This document shows positions 10,892 to 21,719 of a stretch of DNA of 64,000 nucleotides, piece by piece (positions within the stretch are counted from its first letter, which is position 1; each line of letters begins with the position of its first letter). The DNA is from Crossaster papposus. Its lineage: Eukaryota > Echinodermata > Asteroidea > Velatida > Solasteridae. Both the position numbers and the translations under genes were made by a program. The stretch spans positions 496,001-560,000 of the forward strand of contig JBAIAA010000520.1 of the NCBI GenBank assembly GCA_037893245.1, given 5' to 3'. The notes under the pieces are model-generated. The model was given only the letters and a program-made list of their open reading frames with translations. It did not search any database and was not told the DNA's origin.

Positions 10892-11293
10892 GTAAGACAT
10901 ATTGCACATTGGTTTTTGTATAAAATAGTATTTGTTGCATGAATTTTAAAGCGAATGCTCATTTTATAAGGTTTAGGGAAGTACATGTATGTTAGTATTG
11001 TTTGTTTGGTGTTTGAAACTTTATCCTGAAATCTTTGATTCCAGTCTTTGCTGGCCATAAGATAGAAGTCCAAAACGATTCATTATTAGGTCGTGGATGA
11101 ATACACTGTACTTCAAATGTACTTGTTCAGCTGATATTTCTGTAGAACATTGAGTTGACGCAATTCAATTTACAGATTTTGTGAAATTTCAACAATGTTC
11201 GATAGTATATATTCACAGTTCTGATCAAGTTGCACATTTTGAACAGTTTTAAATGGAACAATTCTATTTTCGGTGACTACAATTTAACTACAG

Positions 11294-11492
11294 AATTTGT
11301 TCACTTTTTGCCATGTCAACAGAAAGAGGTGTGTTTGCAACTGAAAACATCAACAAGGGGGAATTTCTGTTCATTTATGATGGTGACTTGATATCAGGGG
11401 AAGAGGGAAGGCGAAGAGAGAAGGAAGAAAGCTCATGTTTTAGATTTTTTGTCACCACTCCACGCACTTCACACACTGCAATATCTAGGATG
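11294..11492 (+). CDS. SET-domain protein, exon with N-terminal half of the SET domain
   Basis: The product is a putative lysine methyltransferase of the KMT5A (SETD8)-like group, which transfers methyl groups from S-adenosylmethionine to lysine on histones or other proteins. The exon encodes RGVFATENINKGEFLFIYDGDLIS, the first SET motif (GxG-like RGVFA, then the Y-x-G-D-L strand). It ends at a clean gtaagt donor. A downstream ATG at 11313 could also start a shorter product, but the ctacag acceptor at 11293 gives the better phase with the exon before it. The residues after ESSCFRFF look unlike the family. Reading the last 40 bases in another frame would supply the Cys that normally precedes the VDATRE-type motif, so a frameshift is possible. 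Confidence 0.7.
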
Positions 11493-11524
11493 GTAAGTTT
11501 AATTTTATTTCTACTTCTATCCTA

Positions 11525-12334
11525 GGGAATACTGTGTTACCGGTATACGTGTACATGTTATTATTATTGAAAACTAAAACAGACTTGTAACTGTTAGGAG
11601 GTGGGGGTGTTAAAAATGGCCCGGTATGTGAAGCACAAACTGCCAAATAGTACAAAACCAACCAACCCCACACTGGTTACCATGTGGGGTACTTGTTCAA
11701 ATACGGTAATAACAGTCAAATATTGTGTGCTACATGTAAATGGTTCCCACAACCAACCAACCAACCCCACACTGGTTGCCATGTGGGGTACTTGTTCAAA
11801 TACGGTAATAACAGTCAAATATTGTGTGCTACATGTAAATGGTTCCCACAACCAACCAACCAACCCCACACTGGTTACCATGTGGGGTACTTGTTCAAAT
11901 ACGGTAATAACAGTCAAATATTGTGTGCTACATGTAAATGGTTCCCACAACCAACCAACCAACCCCACACTGGTTGCCATGTGGGGTACTTGTTCAAATA
12001 CGGTAATAACAGTCAAATATTGTGTGCTACATGTAAATGGTTCCCACAACCAACCAACCAACCCCACACTGGTTACCATGTGGGGTACTTGTTCAAATAC
12101 GGTAATAACAGTCAAATATTGTGTGCTACATGTAAATGGTTCCCACAACCAACCAATCCCACACTGATACATGTGGGGTATGGTAATCAAATGTGCAAAT
12201 GTACATGGCTTGTGCAAATTTATGTATGGCTTGTGCAAATGTACACGACTGTTAAACAACCCTTTTGTATCACTACCGGTATGTGATTCCATTTAAAACG
12301 GATAAGTTGTTTTCCCCATTTTTTATTATTCAAG
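11525..12334. repeat. 99-bp tandem array in the SET-gene intron
   Basis: Five units of 99 bp start about every 99 bases (atgtgggg at 11682, 11781, 11880, 11979 and 12078), with a partial unit to about 12175. Units alternate between ggttac and ggttgc before catgtgggg, giving an apparent 198-bp higher-order repeat. Frames open on both strands across the array are by-products of a unit divisible by three. The flanks to the exons are unique and non-coding. Confidence 0.9.
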
Positions 12335-12551
12335 TGTGGATTCAACCAGAGAACCTGATGGGGAAGGACTGATCTTAGGGAGGCTAGTCAACCATGGAAC
12401 TAAACGACTGCAGAATGCACATGTGAAGGTGCTTCTAATCGACACACAGCAAACACTCTGCGTGTTTGCCCTGCGCAATATATCTCCTGGACAAGAAATC
12501 CTGTATGATTATGGGATTTCTGAAAAAGATCTCCCATGGAACCAGCTGCTG
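12335..12551 (+). CDS. SET-domain protein, exon with C-terminal half of the SET domain
   Basis: The exon starts after attcaag (acceptor AG at 12333-12334) and ends before gtaaac at 12552. It encodes VDSTREPDGEGLILGRLVNH, then FALRNISPGQEILYDYG and DLPW. These are the NHS/NHG and E-x-x-x-DYG motifs that form the SAM pocket and active site of SET methyltransferases. The DYG-x-x-DLPW ending fits the KMT5A-like group. The first base left over requires two bases from the previous exon, but that exon ends in phase 0 when read as a SET domain. The simplest splice is therefore out of frame, which suggests a small lesion, a missed mini-exon or a decayed copy. Confidence 0.75.
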
Positions 12552-13065
12552 GTAAACACAAACATTTCTGTTTTTACCCCTGAAATTTTCATTATAGAAA
12601 ATACTGATTGCAATGAAAAGGACGAGTGACCTTTTGAGTTGTTACGGTAGTTGTATACAAATTAACATGAATTTAATCAAATAGGGAATAAGTTCATGGA
12701 TCCATATGTTGTCATGTGCATGATCAATATTGCAGGACCACTCCCAGAGCCCATCAGTCTGTATTATTATTAATATAAAGCACCATGAGCACTTTTGGAT
12801 AGATACTGGTGCTACAGTACATGTATGTTCATTATTATTCCATGTATAAATTGTCGTTGTTAACATCATCATTTTTATCACAGTCATCGTCATTACCATT
12901 GTCAATATCATCATCATCATTGCTATCACCACTATCAGCACGGTGTTTGTGGTGGAGCAGATGCACCACTACAACCACTGTCGTAATCAAACACCATCCA
13001 CACTTATCATCAATTTTTACACGAGTCCTAGTGTAATTCATCTAATGAAAATAATTGTGTTTCAG
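12552..13065. other. Intron-like DNA with a SINE-like hairpin and (atc)n runs
   Basis: The stretch near 12765-12850 (tataaagcacc, then ggtgct with attatt on both sides) resembles the 3' end of a SINE. From 12855 to 12945 the sequence is an irregular atc/cat run that is open in several frames. No gene is supported. Confidence 0.4.
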
Positions 13066-13155
13066 CCTGACACTAATGCTACTGGTGACTCTGCAGCTGA
13101 TGGCCAGATGAAATGCCCTACTGGCAATCCTGCCGTATGGCTCTCGACGACAGGC
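13066..13155 (+). CDS. Candidate further exon of the SET gene, cut by a retroelement gag
   Basis: After tgtgtttcag (AG at 13064-13065) an open frame in phase 0, matching the phase-0 donor at 12552, encodes PDTNATGDSAADGQMKCPTG. No domain is recognised. At about 13155 the sequence runs into the 3' end of the minus-strand gag described next, so the host exon may be interrupted there. Support is only phase, acceptor and position. Confidence 0.35.
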
Positions 13156-13159
13156 CCAT

Positions 13160-13980
13160 CTAGTTTAAATGCTGCTCCTGGGGGGTGACGTTCTGAGGTG
13201 TGGACTGTTGGGGAATATACTGCTGGGTACCAGACTGCTGGTAGCCAAACTGCTGACGGCCAGACTCCTGAGAAGCAAACTGCTGAGGACTGTACCTTTG
13301 GGGTCCAGACTGCCAGGGAGTGAACTGTTGGGCTCCAGTGTTGAGTCTGGTTGGTTGCCTCGGTCTGCCACCTGATCGTGGCTTCTGTGGATGTGGGCAA
13401 AAGCGGCAGATGTGTCCTATGGATCCGCAGTTGTAGCATTGACGGGTGCTCTGGTTACTTTTCTGACTGTGTGGCCCCTCACCAATCGCCTTGATTAGAG
13501 TGTCTATCTGCTGTTGCTGTTTCTGCAGCTGCTCTCCTTGCTTCTCCAGTAGTGACTTTATACTATTGGCACCCTCCACGACCTTGACTTCGTGTGCAGA
13601 TGCCTCCTTCTGGCGATAGACTGTACTGTCTCCCAACCACTCAATGGCCCAATCTCGCATGTCAAAAAATCTGAGGCTCGGTGACTCAATGTTGAGCCTG
13701 CGCAGCTCCCGTCGGAGACCTTCATCTCTCACTGCCTTTGCAAGCCGTCCTTTCAGTGTCTTCTCCCTCACTGCTTGGAATGACTCGTGGAGCTTCTCAA
13801 TGCGATTGAACAGTTTGACTAACTCAAGTGAACATGTAAGGAGGTCCTCGTTGGGCCCTTGGTGGTAGGCGAAAAACCGTTGTTGAAGCTGTGGAAGTGT
13901 ATTGCCATCCCCAAACACCTTTAGCAGAACTCGGAAGATTTCGTCTTGATTTCCGGTCACCACCTTCGGCTCGATCCATT
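13160..13980 (-). pseudogene. gag: Ty3/Gypsy-type Gag with CCHC zinc knuckle (element remnant)
   Basis: The minus-strand frame reads from a TAA near 13983 to a stop at 13160. It encodes a retroelement capsid-like region (VFGDGNTLPQLQQRFFAYHQ and LLTCSLELVKLFNRI, like PNMA/Gypsy capsids), a Gln-rich coiled segment, and CYNCGSIGHICRFC, a C-x2-C-x4-H-x4-C knuckle. A Gln/Ser-rich tail of imperfect repeats (QQSGTQQY, QQSTPQN) closes it. The capsid N-terminus is missing or in another frame, because the frame opens without an ATG. No protease or pol follows, since the end lies against the SET-gene exon. The upstream stretch to about 14390 could be its LTR and leader. Confidence 0.75.
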
Positions 13981-14039
13981 ACCAGCGGTCATCCCCCAAC
14001 CCGGTCATTACCACGCAGTATTAACCGGGTCCTCGCACT

Positions 14040-14390
14040 GTTATTACCTAAGTATACCTACAAGGTTTTCAAAGCAAGACGAACAACTACACAATGTACA
14101 TTTTACATTTATTTGTTTTCAATGGTTGTAGAATAGATCCCTTAGTTGACCTCTGGGGGCACACTTCTGGACCCCTCAACTAGGACAATTAGCGTGTAAA
14201 ACTCATAGTTAAACAAATTACTTAGAGGCATGAGTATAAAGTTCGGGTGAGTAATCGAACACGCTATATTTATTCCTCTTTTCTAAATACAGAATATCTC
14301 TTGGATGTCTTGTCGGTGCTGTGCGTCTTGTCGGTGATTACATCTTGTCGGTGATTAGTATGACCCAACTAGCCCAGTATTAAATTCGCA
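14040..14390 (-). repeat. Possible LTR of the minus-strand gag element
   Basis: The stretch upstream of the gag (reading the minus strand) holds two polyadenylation-type words (ggaataaatatag and acaaataaatgt), followed by a leader in which tggtaatg occurs twice just before the gag. On the plus strand cttgtcggtg is repeated three times within 14308-14360. No second LTR copy is present, so this is inference from position and content. Confidence 0.3.
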
Positions 14391-14590
14391 TTGTCAGTCG
14401 TAATGCAATGAAGACATTGTCCAACCTGGGGCCAATTTCTCGGAGCTGCCAAGCACAACAATTTGCTTAGCACAAAAAAGTCTTGCTCATTAAAAACAGA
14501 CAAAATTTTACGTGTTTTTCATGATAAGCAAAAGAACTGTTGATTATCAATGAAAAACAATAATCTACTCCGACAAATGAGAATGGCGGT
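14391..14590. repeat. Dispersed repeat that truncates the BEL element
   Basis: The words tggggccaatttctcgg, gctgccaagcac and ttgcttagcac resemble a repeat I recall as common in echinoderm genomes. It begins exactly where similarity to BEL integrase stops, so it either inserted there or marks a deletion junction. Confidence 0.5.
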
Positions 14591-17500
14591 CTGTCAGGGG
14601 TAACCCTGTCGGGTGGCAAGTTTGCCATCTTTTGCTGCGCCGGAACTGCAGATCTTCGTTTACACTCGAAGCAGTTGCTCAGAACCTTGCGTAGCATAGA
14701 CCTGGCTTTGATGACCCAGAACTTTTGGCGCACAAGTGACAAAACATATTCTCTCCCGGAATGACCAGATTCAAGATGGTAATGCCTCATGATGAGAGAG
14801 ACCACATGGTGGTTCTTAGGCAAGATAGATGGATGACTTGATACATCTCTTGGGGCATTCCTGAGACGGCCCCCAACTCTGATAATACCATCGGCTGTCA
14901 AGATTGGATCCAACTTGTACAGTTGACCTTTCTTCTTCACATCAACCCTAGGCTTCTGCACTTTATCTTGACCGTTCAATTGGCTGAATTCCTCTTGAAA
15001 TGACCGCCCCTGAATGTATCTTACGATAGCAGCCTCAGCCCTGTCTAGGTCGTTTGCCGTCAATGTCCTTTTATTTTGCGTTGGCGGCTGCTTCTTGATT
15101 CTTTTCAGTAGATTGTCAGCTACTCGCAGTATCCAAGCAACACTTCGTTTTAACTCATACCACGAGGAGTACCTAGCTATCAATCTGTCGGTCGGATCAT
15201 CTGGATCTGCATGACTAGTAGCATACATGGTGACCATCTTTCTTTCAGACTTTATTTCTGGATCTTTATCGTCAAGAGTTGTTGAGATCGGTAGACTTGG
15301 CCACAAGTGGCTATCTTGGCGCAGGAATTCAGGACCAACCAACCAATTCTGGTTGGCCAGCAGTTCGTCTGCGGATTGTCCTCTCGTGATAATATCTGCC
15401 GGATTTAACTCACTTGCTACGTGGCACCACTGGTAAGGACTTGATTGGTCCCGGATGACGGAAACTCTGTTCGCCACAAAGGTGTGGAAACGCTTCTCTT
15501 CATTGTTGATGTATTGTAGCACTATCATGCTATCGGTCCAGTAGGCTGACTCTTCCAAAGGTACGTCAAACTCTTTCTTGATCATCGCATCCAGTCTCAC
15601 AGAGAGTGTCGCAGCCGTCAGCTCAAGCCTAGGTATCGTAACCTTTTTGAGGGGTGCCAGGCGAGATTTAGACAACAACAGACATGAGTGATTGTCGCCT
15701 GCAGAATTCACCATACGAAGGTAAGTTACAACCCCATAAGCTACCTCGGACGCGTCAGAAAAGTGATGTAACTGATATCTGATGTCATCTTTGAACCCAT
15801 AAGGCTTGATACACCGGTTTATTCGAAGATGCTCAAGTTTCTCCAAATCTTGTCTCCAACGTTGCCAGTCATCCCTATGTTGTGACGGCAGTGCTTCATC
15901 CCAACCCAGCTTTTTCCTGCTTAAATCTTGAACAATTTTCTTAGCCAACAGCGTGAAGGGACTAGCAAATCCATGTGGGTCGTAGATGGAGGATACGATG
16001 CTCAGCAACCCTCTCCTTGTCAACGGTTTCTCCTTTTGACTAACTCGATACCCAAAACAATCCATCTCGACATCCCATAGCATGCCCAAGGCCTTCTCTG
16101 TTGGTAGTGTTTCATGGTTCAGGTCTAGCTCCCTGACACCCACAGCTCTTTCTTCTCGAGGGACAGACTCAAGAACTCGAGGGCTGTTGCTCAACCACTT
16201 CGTTAGATGAAAACCTCCTCGGGACAGAAGTTCTCGTAACTGTTGGGCAACCTGGATGGCCTTGTCTTCGGTTGCCAGTGAGACTAAGCAATCGTCAACG
16301 TAGAAATTGCGCATCACGCAATTGATGGTGTCTGGATGAAAATCTTGACGGTTGTCTTCTGCGGTACGCTGTAATGCAAAGGAACAGCAACTGGGACTCC
16401 ATGTCCCTCCAAAAGGGTGTGCAGTCATCCTGTGCACAGCCGGTTCACGTGAAGTATCACCGTCGGGCCACCAAAGGTAACGCAAGACATCACGGCATTC
16501 TGGAGACACTCTGACCTGGTGAAACATGGCTCGGATATCTGACATTAGTGCCACTTGCTCTTGTCTGAAGCGCAAAAGTACGCCCAATAATTTGTTTGTC
16601 AGGTCTGGCCCGCTGATTGTCTGCGTGTTCAAGGACTGACCATAGTGCTTTGCGGCACAATCAAAGACTATCCGCATCTTCCCTTGTTTACCAGAATCAA
16701 GTACTGGATGATGTGGTAGATACCACGTGGCCGTATGTGATGTGCAATCATCGTCTCCTACAATCTTCTCTGCATATCCATTGTCTACCAACTCTTTCAT
16801 GCCTTGTACATAACGTGACTTCAGCTGATGATCCCTCTCTAGACGTCTGCCTAACGAAGTAAGACGTTGCTCTGCGGCGATTCGATTGTCAACAAGCTTT
16901 GGCGGAATGTTCTTGAAGGGTATTGGCAGTTCATAATGTCCATTTTTCAAGCGAACAGTACTTTCCCACAATGCAATTGCCTTCTTGTCTTGGATGGACA
17001 TGCCCTTGTCATCGTCATAGAGTGACTCGGCAGCATCTAATCTCCAGAATCTCTGAAGCTGTTGCTCAAGTGCGTCATCTACTGCCACATAGCTTGAAGT
17101 GACTGTAGCCCTTCTGGACATTCCCAGTGGCCCGTTTAAGGACCATCCAAGCTGTGTTCTGGTAGCGTAGGGTGCATTTGATTCACCGCTTCTCACTTCT
17201 AATGGCATAAGAGCCTCTGGCGAGTCTTGACCAATCAACAGATGTACCTTGCCCTTCTCAACTTGGGAAATGTTGATGCCTTGTAGATGTGGCCATTTTG
17301 TTATGTCTTCTGGCTTGGATATGTTGTCGTCATTAATTGGGAGCGAGTGACGTGTATAAACTTTCTCCAGGTTAACTGCCGTTTGTCGGTCGAAACTGCT
17401 CGCCACCAAACTGATGACAGTTGTTTCAATATTTACCTTTGCCCTTGACATTGTCGTGAGGGTCAAAGATTGCCTTTTGCCCTCGATGTTCAGCTGACGT

Positions 17501-19122
17501 GCTAGCTCTTCAGTGCAGAAACTGCTTGTTGATCCGTTGTCAAGTAGAGCATAAGTGTCGATGTTACTGTTGCCATGTATTGTGCTGACCCTTACTGCAA
17601 CAATGGGTAGGGCTACTCTGTACACCCCGACCCCTGTGACGTAAGATGTGCCAAGATTCATCTCAGTGAAGCTACTTCGCACTGTTGCTTCCATCCCAAC
17701 TGGAGTGCCGTATTGACCACTGGGTGACGGTGTCTGTTTCAACTGATGCAAGAACTTTGTGTGTTTCCTCCCACATCCTGCAACAGAACAAACTCTATGC
17801 AAACTACATGCACTTGTTACATGCCCCGGCCTCAAACAATTGTAACACAACCTTTCAGCTTTGGCAAAGTTTAAGCGCTCTACTGGAGTTTTACCTTTGA
17901 ATTCCAAACAACCAAACAATGTATGATAACCTTTACACATCACACATGTCATATGTTCATTTCGTCTTGTATCGGTGACTACAGCATAGTTACTCTTGTA
18001 TGGCCGGGTTTCTCTAGTTCTCAACTCTGGTTTGTGTGGCTTACTCAAATGTAAACTACCGTATACTGGATCATTGGCCTCCTGGGCCGCATCTTCTACA
18101 AACTCTACTAAGTCAACAATCTTAGGTGACTTGTTACGTTTCCTAAGTCCCCCTACTAGTTTTATCCATCGATTACGTAGATAACTGGGCAACCTTTCTA
18201 CAAGTTTTACCATTACACCCTGGGTCTCTATCTCTTTGATATACCCCATAGCTTCTAGTGTTTCTTTACAAGTTTTGAGGTCATCAGCAAATTCTCTCAA
18301 GCCCACCTTATCATGAGGAGCTAGACTCCCTCCCTCGGTTACTTTATTTACCCATACCTCAGCAATGACATGATCACTGCCAAATCGATCCTTTATCAGT
18401 GCCTTGGCTTTCTGGTAGCCTACATCTGGTTGCATTATTGTGCAACACTCTATGACCTTTCTTACCTTGCCAGTACAGTACTGAAGGAGCCTGACTAGCT
18501 TAGCACTGTCATCTACAACGGAATTGTCTACACAGTTCTCAAAAGCCCGTATGAAAGCCCAATACTGTAGTGGGTTACCGTCAAATGTCATTAACTCCGC
18601 TCTTGGAAGTTGTATCGTCGCCAACAAGCGTTGCTGTTGCAGTTGTCCCTTCTGTACCAAGTCCAGAAGTGACGTTCGATCCTCTTGGGTGTCATCATCC
18701 ATCACGGTTGCCTTGGGCTTGTCCACGAAGGCGGCCACGCTCGGTGGTGTCGTATTAGATGGATTTTCCTTGGGTGAGTAACTCCGTTCCTCTTGGTGTG
18801 TCTGCTCATCGTCTGCTTCAGGTAAACTTTCCTTTGATGACTCTTGTAACGGCGTGCCATTCGATGTCGATGTCAAGTTCGGGGGTGTCGTGTGAACAAG
18901 GTCATCATCTATGGCGTAAACTGTTTCTTCAGCCTTCGCCATGCTCAGCTTGGCCTTGATATTAAGCTCAGCCTTCTTTTGTCGTAATTTCAACTCTTCC
19001 CGTTCTATGGCTTGAATCTCTCGTAAACTTGCTGCTTGGGCTTCAAGTGCTGCCATCTTGGCGATAAGCCGCTTCCTGGCTCTATCAAGTGACGAACTAG
19101 TTGTGCTTCCCCTTGATGACAA
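14467..19122 (-). CDS. BEL/Pao retrotransposon Gag-Pol polyprotein, truncated in integrase
   Basis: One uninterrupted frame of 1551 codons. Residues 1-75 are charged and coiled-coil-like. Then comes a BEL-type gag region (LMTFDGNPLQYWAFIRAFE at about 180), zinc motifs (CYNCLRPGHVTSAC), a retropepsin with the active-site motif LLDNGSTSSF at about 530, and a Pao-type reverse transcriptase (IRAMFHQVRVSP, catalytic YVDD at about 955). RNase H (FSDASEVAYGVV) and the integrase zinc region (HYHLESGHSG, CFECKRRS) follow. The core stops just after FVGVDY, where the DDE domain should begin. The last 40 codons come from the dispersed repeat at 14391-14590. Known BEL elements copy themselves through an RNA intermediate. 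This copy lacks integrase catalysis and a recognisable 3' LTR. Confidence 0.92.
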   Translation of the reverse strand: MSSRGSTTSSSLDRARKRLIAKMAALEAQAASLREIQAIEREELKLRQKKAELNIKAKLSMAKAEETVYAIDDDLVHTTPPNLTSTSNGTPLQESSKESLPEADDEQTHQEERSYSPKENPSNTTPPSVAAFVDKPKATVMDDDTQEDRTSLLDLVQKGQLQQQRLLATIQLPRAELMTFDGNPLQYWAFIRAFENCVDNSVVDDSAKLVRLLQYCTGKVRKVIECCTIMQPDVGYQKAKALIKDRFGSDHVIAEVWVNKVTEGGSLAPHDKVGLREFADDLKTCKETLEAMGYIKEIETQGVMVKLVERLPSYLRNRWIKLVGGLRKRNKSPKIVDLVEFVEDAAQEANDPVYGSLHLSKPHKPELRTRETRPYKSNYAVVTDTRRNEHMTCVMCKGYHTLFGCLEFKGKTPVERLNFAKAERLCYNCLRPGHVTSACSLHRVCSVAGCGRKHTKFLHQLKQTPSPSGQYGTPVGMEATVRSSFTEMNLGTSYVTGVGVYRVALPIVAVRVSTIHGNSNIDTYALLDNGSTSSFCTEELARQLNIEGKRQSLTLTTMSRAKVNIETTVISLVASSFDRQTAVNLEKVYTRHSLPINDDNISKPEDITKWPHLQGINISQVEKGKVHLLIGQDSPEALMPLEVRSGESNAPYATRTQLGWSLNGPLGMSRRATVTSSYVAVDDALEQQLQRFWRLDAAESLYDDDKGMSIQDKKAIALWESTVRLKNGHYELPIPFKNIPPKLVDNRIAAEQRLTSLGRRLERDHQLKSRYVQGMKELVDNGYAEKIVGDDDCTSHTATWYLPHHPVLDSGKQGKMRIVFDCAAKHYGQSLNTQTISGPDLTNKLLGVLLRFRQEQVALMSDIRAMFHQVRVSPECRDVLRYLWWPDGDTSREPAVHRMTAHPFGGTWSPSCCSFALQRTAEDNRQDFHPDTINCVMRNFYVDDCLVSLATEDKAIQVAQQLRELLSRGGFHLTKWLSNSPRVLESVPREERAVGVRELDLNHETLPTEKALGMLWDVEMDCFGYRVSQKEKPLTRRGLLSIVSSIYDPHGFASPFTLLAKKIVQDLSRKKLGWDEALPSQHRDDWQRWRQDLEKLEHLRINRCIKPYGFKDDIRYQLHHFSDASEVAYGVVTYLRMVNSAGDNHSCLLLSKSRLAPLKKVTIPRLELTAATLSVRLDAMIKKEFDVPLEESAYWTDSMIVLQYINNEEKRFHTFVANRVSVIRDQSSPYQWCHVASELNPADIITRGQSADELLANQNWLVGPEFLRQDSHLWPSLPISTTLDDKDPEIKSERKMVTMYATSHADPDDPTDRLIARYSSWYELKRSVAWILRVADNLLKRIKKQPPTQNKRTLTANDLDRAEAAIVRYIQGRSFQEEFSQLNGQDKVQKPRVDVKKKGQLYKLDPILTADGIIRVGGRLRNAPRDVSSHPSILPKNHHVVSLIMRHYHLESGHSGREYVLSLVRQKFWVIKARSMLRKVLSNCFECKRRSAVPAQQKMANLPPDRVTPDRPPFSFVGVDYCFSLIINSSFAYHEKHVKFCLFLMSKTFLC

Positions 19123-21700
19123 GGATATTTGACTGATAGAGTCCTCTGGGTGAACAAACTCTCCTCGCCAGTTTTAGTATCTCCAATTGCTACGCTCATG
19201 GTGTCGGTATCTTACACATGTAGGTCCCAGTCATTAAACTCATGTGGCGGATAAAGTGTCGGACTCTCTTTCTCGTTGAACATAAACACGGTTTAATCTG
19301 TCCACAACAAATACACAAATTAACTTTAAATGGTGATAAATTACAAACCCGAATTAACAATGGCAATCTGGTTATCCAATTAAATGTAAGCAATCATAAA
19401 CAATCACTGAGTAACGAACAATTAGCCGGTAGATAAACTTAACCTTATCTGAAAGTCTACCTATACTTTACATGTACATAATTTTCCCTCGTGTAATAAA
19501 CCCCACACTGTCATGACATGAGCTCACAATCATAATAAACTGTCTCTATTTTGTTCTTGTGTTTACGTTTTTGTTCCCAAATAAATACCCCAAGTTTATC
19601 CCTAAATTCAAAGAGTGCCTATAAACCTGTTAATTCATACATAAAGGAACCTTAATATGTTATAATTTTACTTACGACTTTGGGATGACGCGTTAAACTA
19701 ATGTTTTGTACAAACAAAAATGGCGAATGTAAAACGTGATCAAAATAATTCCCAGCTTATAGTCTGATTGAATAGCGCCCTCTATTGACAAAATACAACA
19801 AACATTAATTACTTTTCAAAAGGCATTCTGACTTAACAGTCAGTGTTGCAAGTTCAAGGATTATATTTGAATCCAATTTACTCTAAACATAACAATAAAT
19901 ACCATAATCACTGAAACAGCAGCATTAGTCACCCTGAACTTTGCTATTCACTGAGAAATTGTTTTGAAAATGGTATGCTTTAGGTGCATTGATGCATGTT
20001 TTGTGTCTGAGCAGAATTTGTTTTCTTCTGCAAGCTACGTTTGTTTCGTTTTCTTTCATTTTGATCTTACCTTTTCATTTAAGATCCTTGCAGAAGTCTT
20101 CCTCCCTTCATTCTCTTTGAAGTTTTTGCAGAAAGCAACCTGAGTTGATGAATGAAATATTAGGTTATTGTCATTTATGTTTATATAAAAGGATTAGACA
20201 AGAGTCACAAGACTACATGTACATGTATTAGTTATTACCCACTTGACATAAACTGCTAATTGCCAGACTTGCTATGGCGAAGCTGAAAGTGTTGAGAAGC
20301 TAGAAGTGTAGAATAAAACACTACAAATTCATCACCAATGATGGCTCATGCCTGTCATAGTGCTCCAACATTTGCATGTACATGTACTCCAGTAATGCCT
20401 TTGCGTACTTCACTGCAAATATACCCTAATGTTCGCAAGCCTATATCGTTCATTTGTACATCGCCAGTGTTTAAAACCTAGCCTCCCAGGCCTCCCAGCC
20501 ATGAATAATGCAAACACGTACATCAATTGGGAATGACAATGTGTATCCCATTTTAAAGGTTTACAGTCGACTCTCATTAATCAAAACAATGTTTATACAA
20601 CTTGCCCCGGTTCCAACTCTATATTTATGTGCACAGTGGATGTGACCTACACTCCACTTGATACACAATTCTTATATATTTCGGGGTCCGTTTAGGTTTG
20701 TATTAAACTGTACTGGCCTTACACTGTAAAGCCAGATCCGAAGACAAGAAAACCCTTTGTCGGAACAAAAACAGTGAAAACTACAAAAGGTCGTCTTTTC
20801 ACGACGTGACAATGGGGCCTATATTCTTTATTTTTCACATTTTTCGTTGTATTGTCTTCGGGCCTCACAGTGATTTGTTAAGAAAGAAAATGAAATATGA
20901 AAAACCTATGGGACTTTTAGTCTAATATAAGAAAAAATGGTTTATATAATATTATAAGGTTTATGGAATTGTTTATATTAACCTTGTCTTTTAGGGTCAT
21001 AGGTTTGTGACAGCTGTGAGTGATGTTGTGGCGATTAAACAAAAGTGTAATATTCAAATTGTATGTACATTTCAGTTGTCCAATGGACATTTGAGATACG
21101 TGCACAGGTAAATTGAATGTTATTTAAAAAAATCGCGATTGCCAAACGACAATAGCGAAAAACTAACATAAGTGCCCCACGCCAGTTAAAAATGAACGTA
21201 GTTTTTGTTTGCTTATATCAGCATCCATGATTGTAAAACTTTGGACAGGTCAGTTAAACAATAAAATACAACCCCCCAAATCCGCCCATTCATGATAATT
21301 CAAGCAATTACTAACTATTAGGAATGTTTCGTGGGCCCAATTGGAATGACCGGGATAATAATGTGACATCCTTCGCAATTCAGCTTCACAGGCAGGGCTA
21401 AGGAAAATAAAGCCCCCATAATGTAGAGGGCGCTGTACAAGATGGCTAGCGTTTTGAACCTACTGAAGTTTTGTCGGCGCCGGCTAAATATCTACTTCCA
21501 AAATATTTAATTGATCCCAAGTTTTTCCTCCTATGTCTATTCCAACATCCTCGCTTAAACTGTTTAGTGCAGTTGTTGCCATACCTTTCATAGTCGTAAC
21601 TGCAGTGGCACGATCAGCGTCACGGGACATGTTTTGGTTTTAGACAAAACTCGAGCGACAAAGTTACTTCGGCGCCATGAGTGACGGTTAGTACTCGACC
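19123..21700. other. Upstream flank of BEL and AT-rich non-coding DNA
   Basis: A 5' LTR for the minus-strand BEL element should lie above 19122. The region to about 19700 is AT-rich with several aataaa words but has no partner copy, so its limits cannot be set. A cgccctct word occurs near 19775 and agagggcgctg near 21425. No gene is supported in 19.2-21.7 kb. Confidence 0.4.
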
Positions 21701-21719
21701 GTCCGCACTGGGAGGAGCA

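Noticed and set aside
11594..12292. Repeat proteins of 188-232 residues on both strands
   Set aside because: Shadows of the 99-bp tandem array inside the SET-gene intron.
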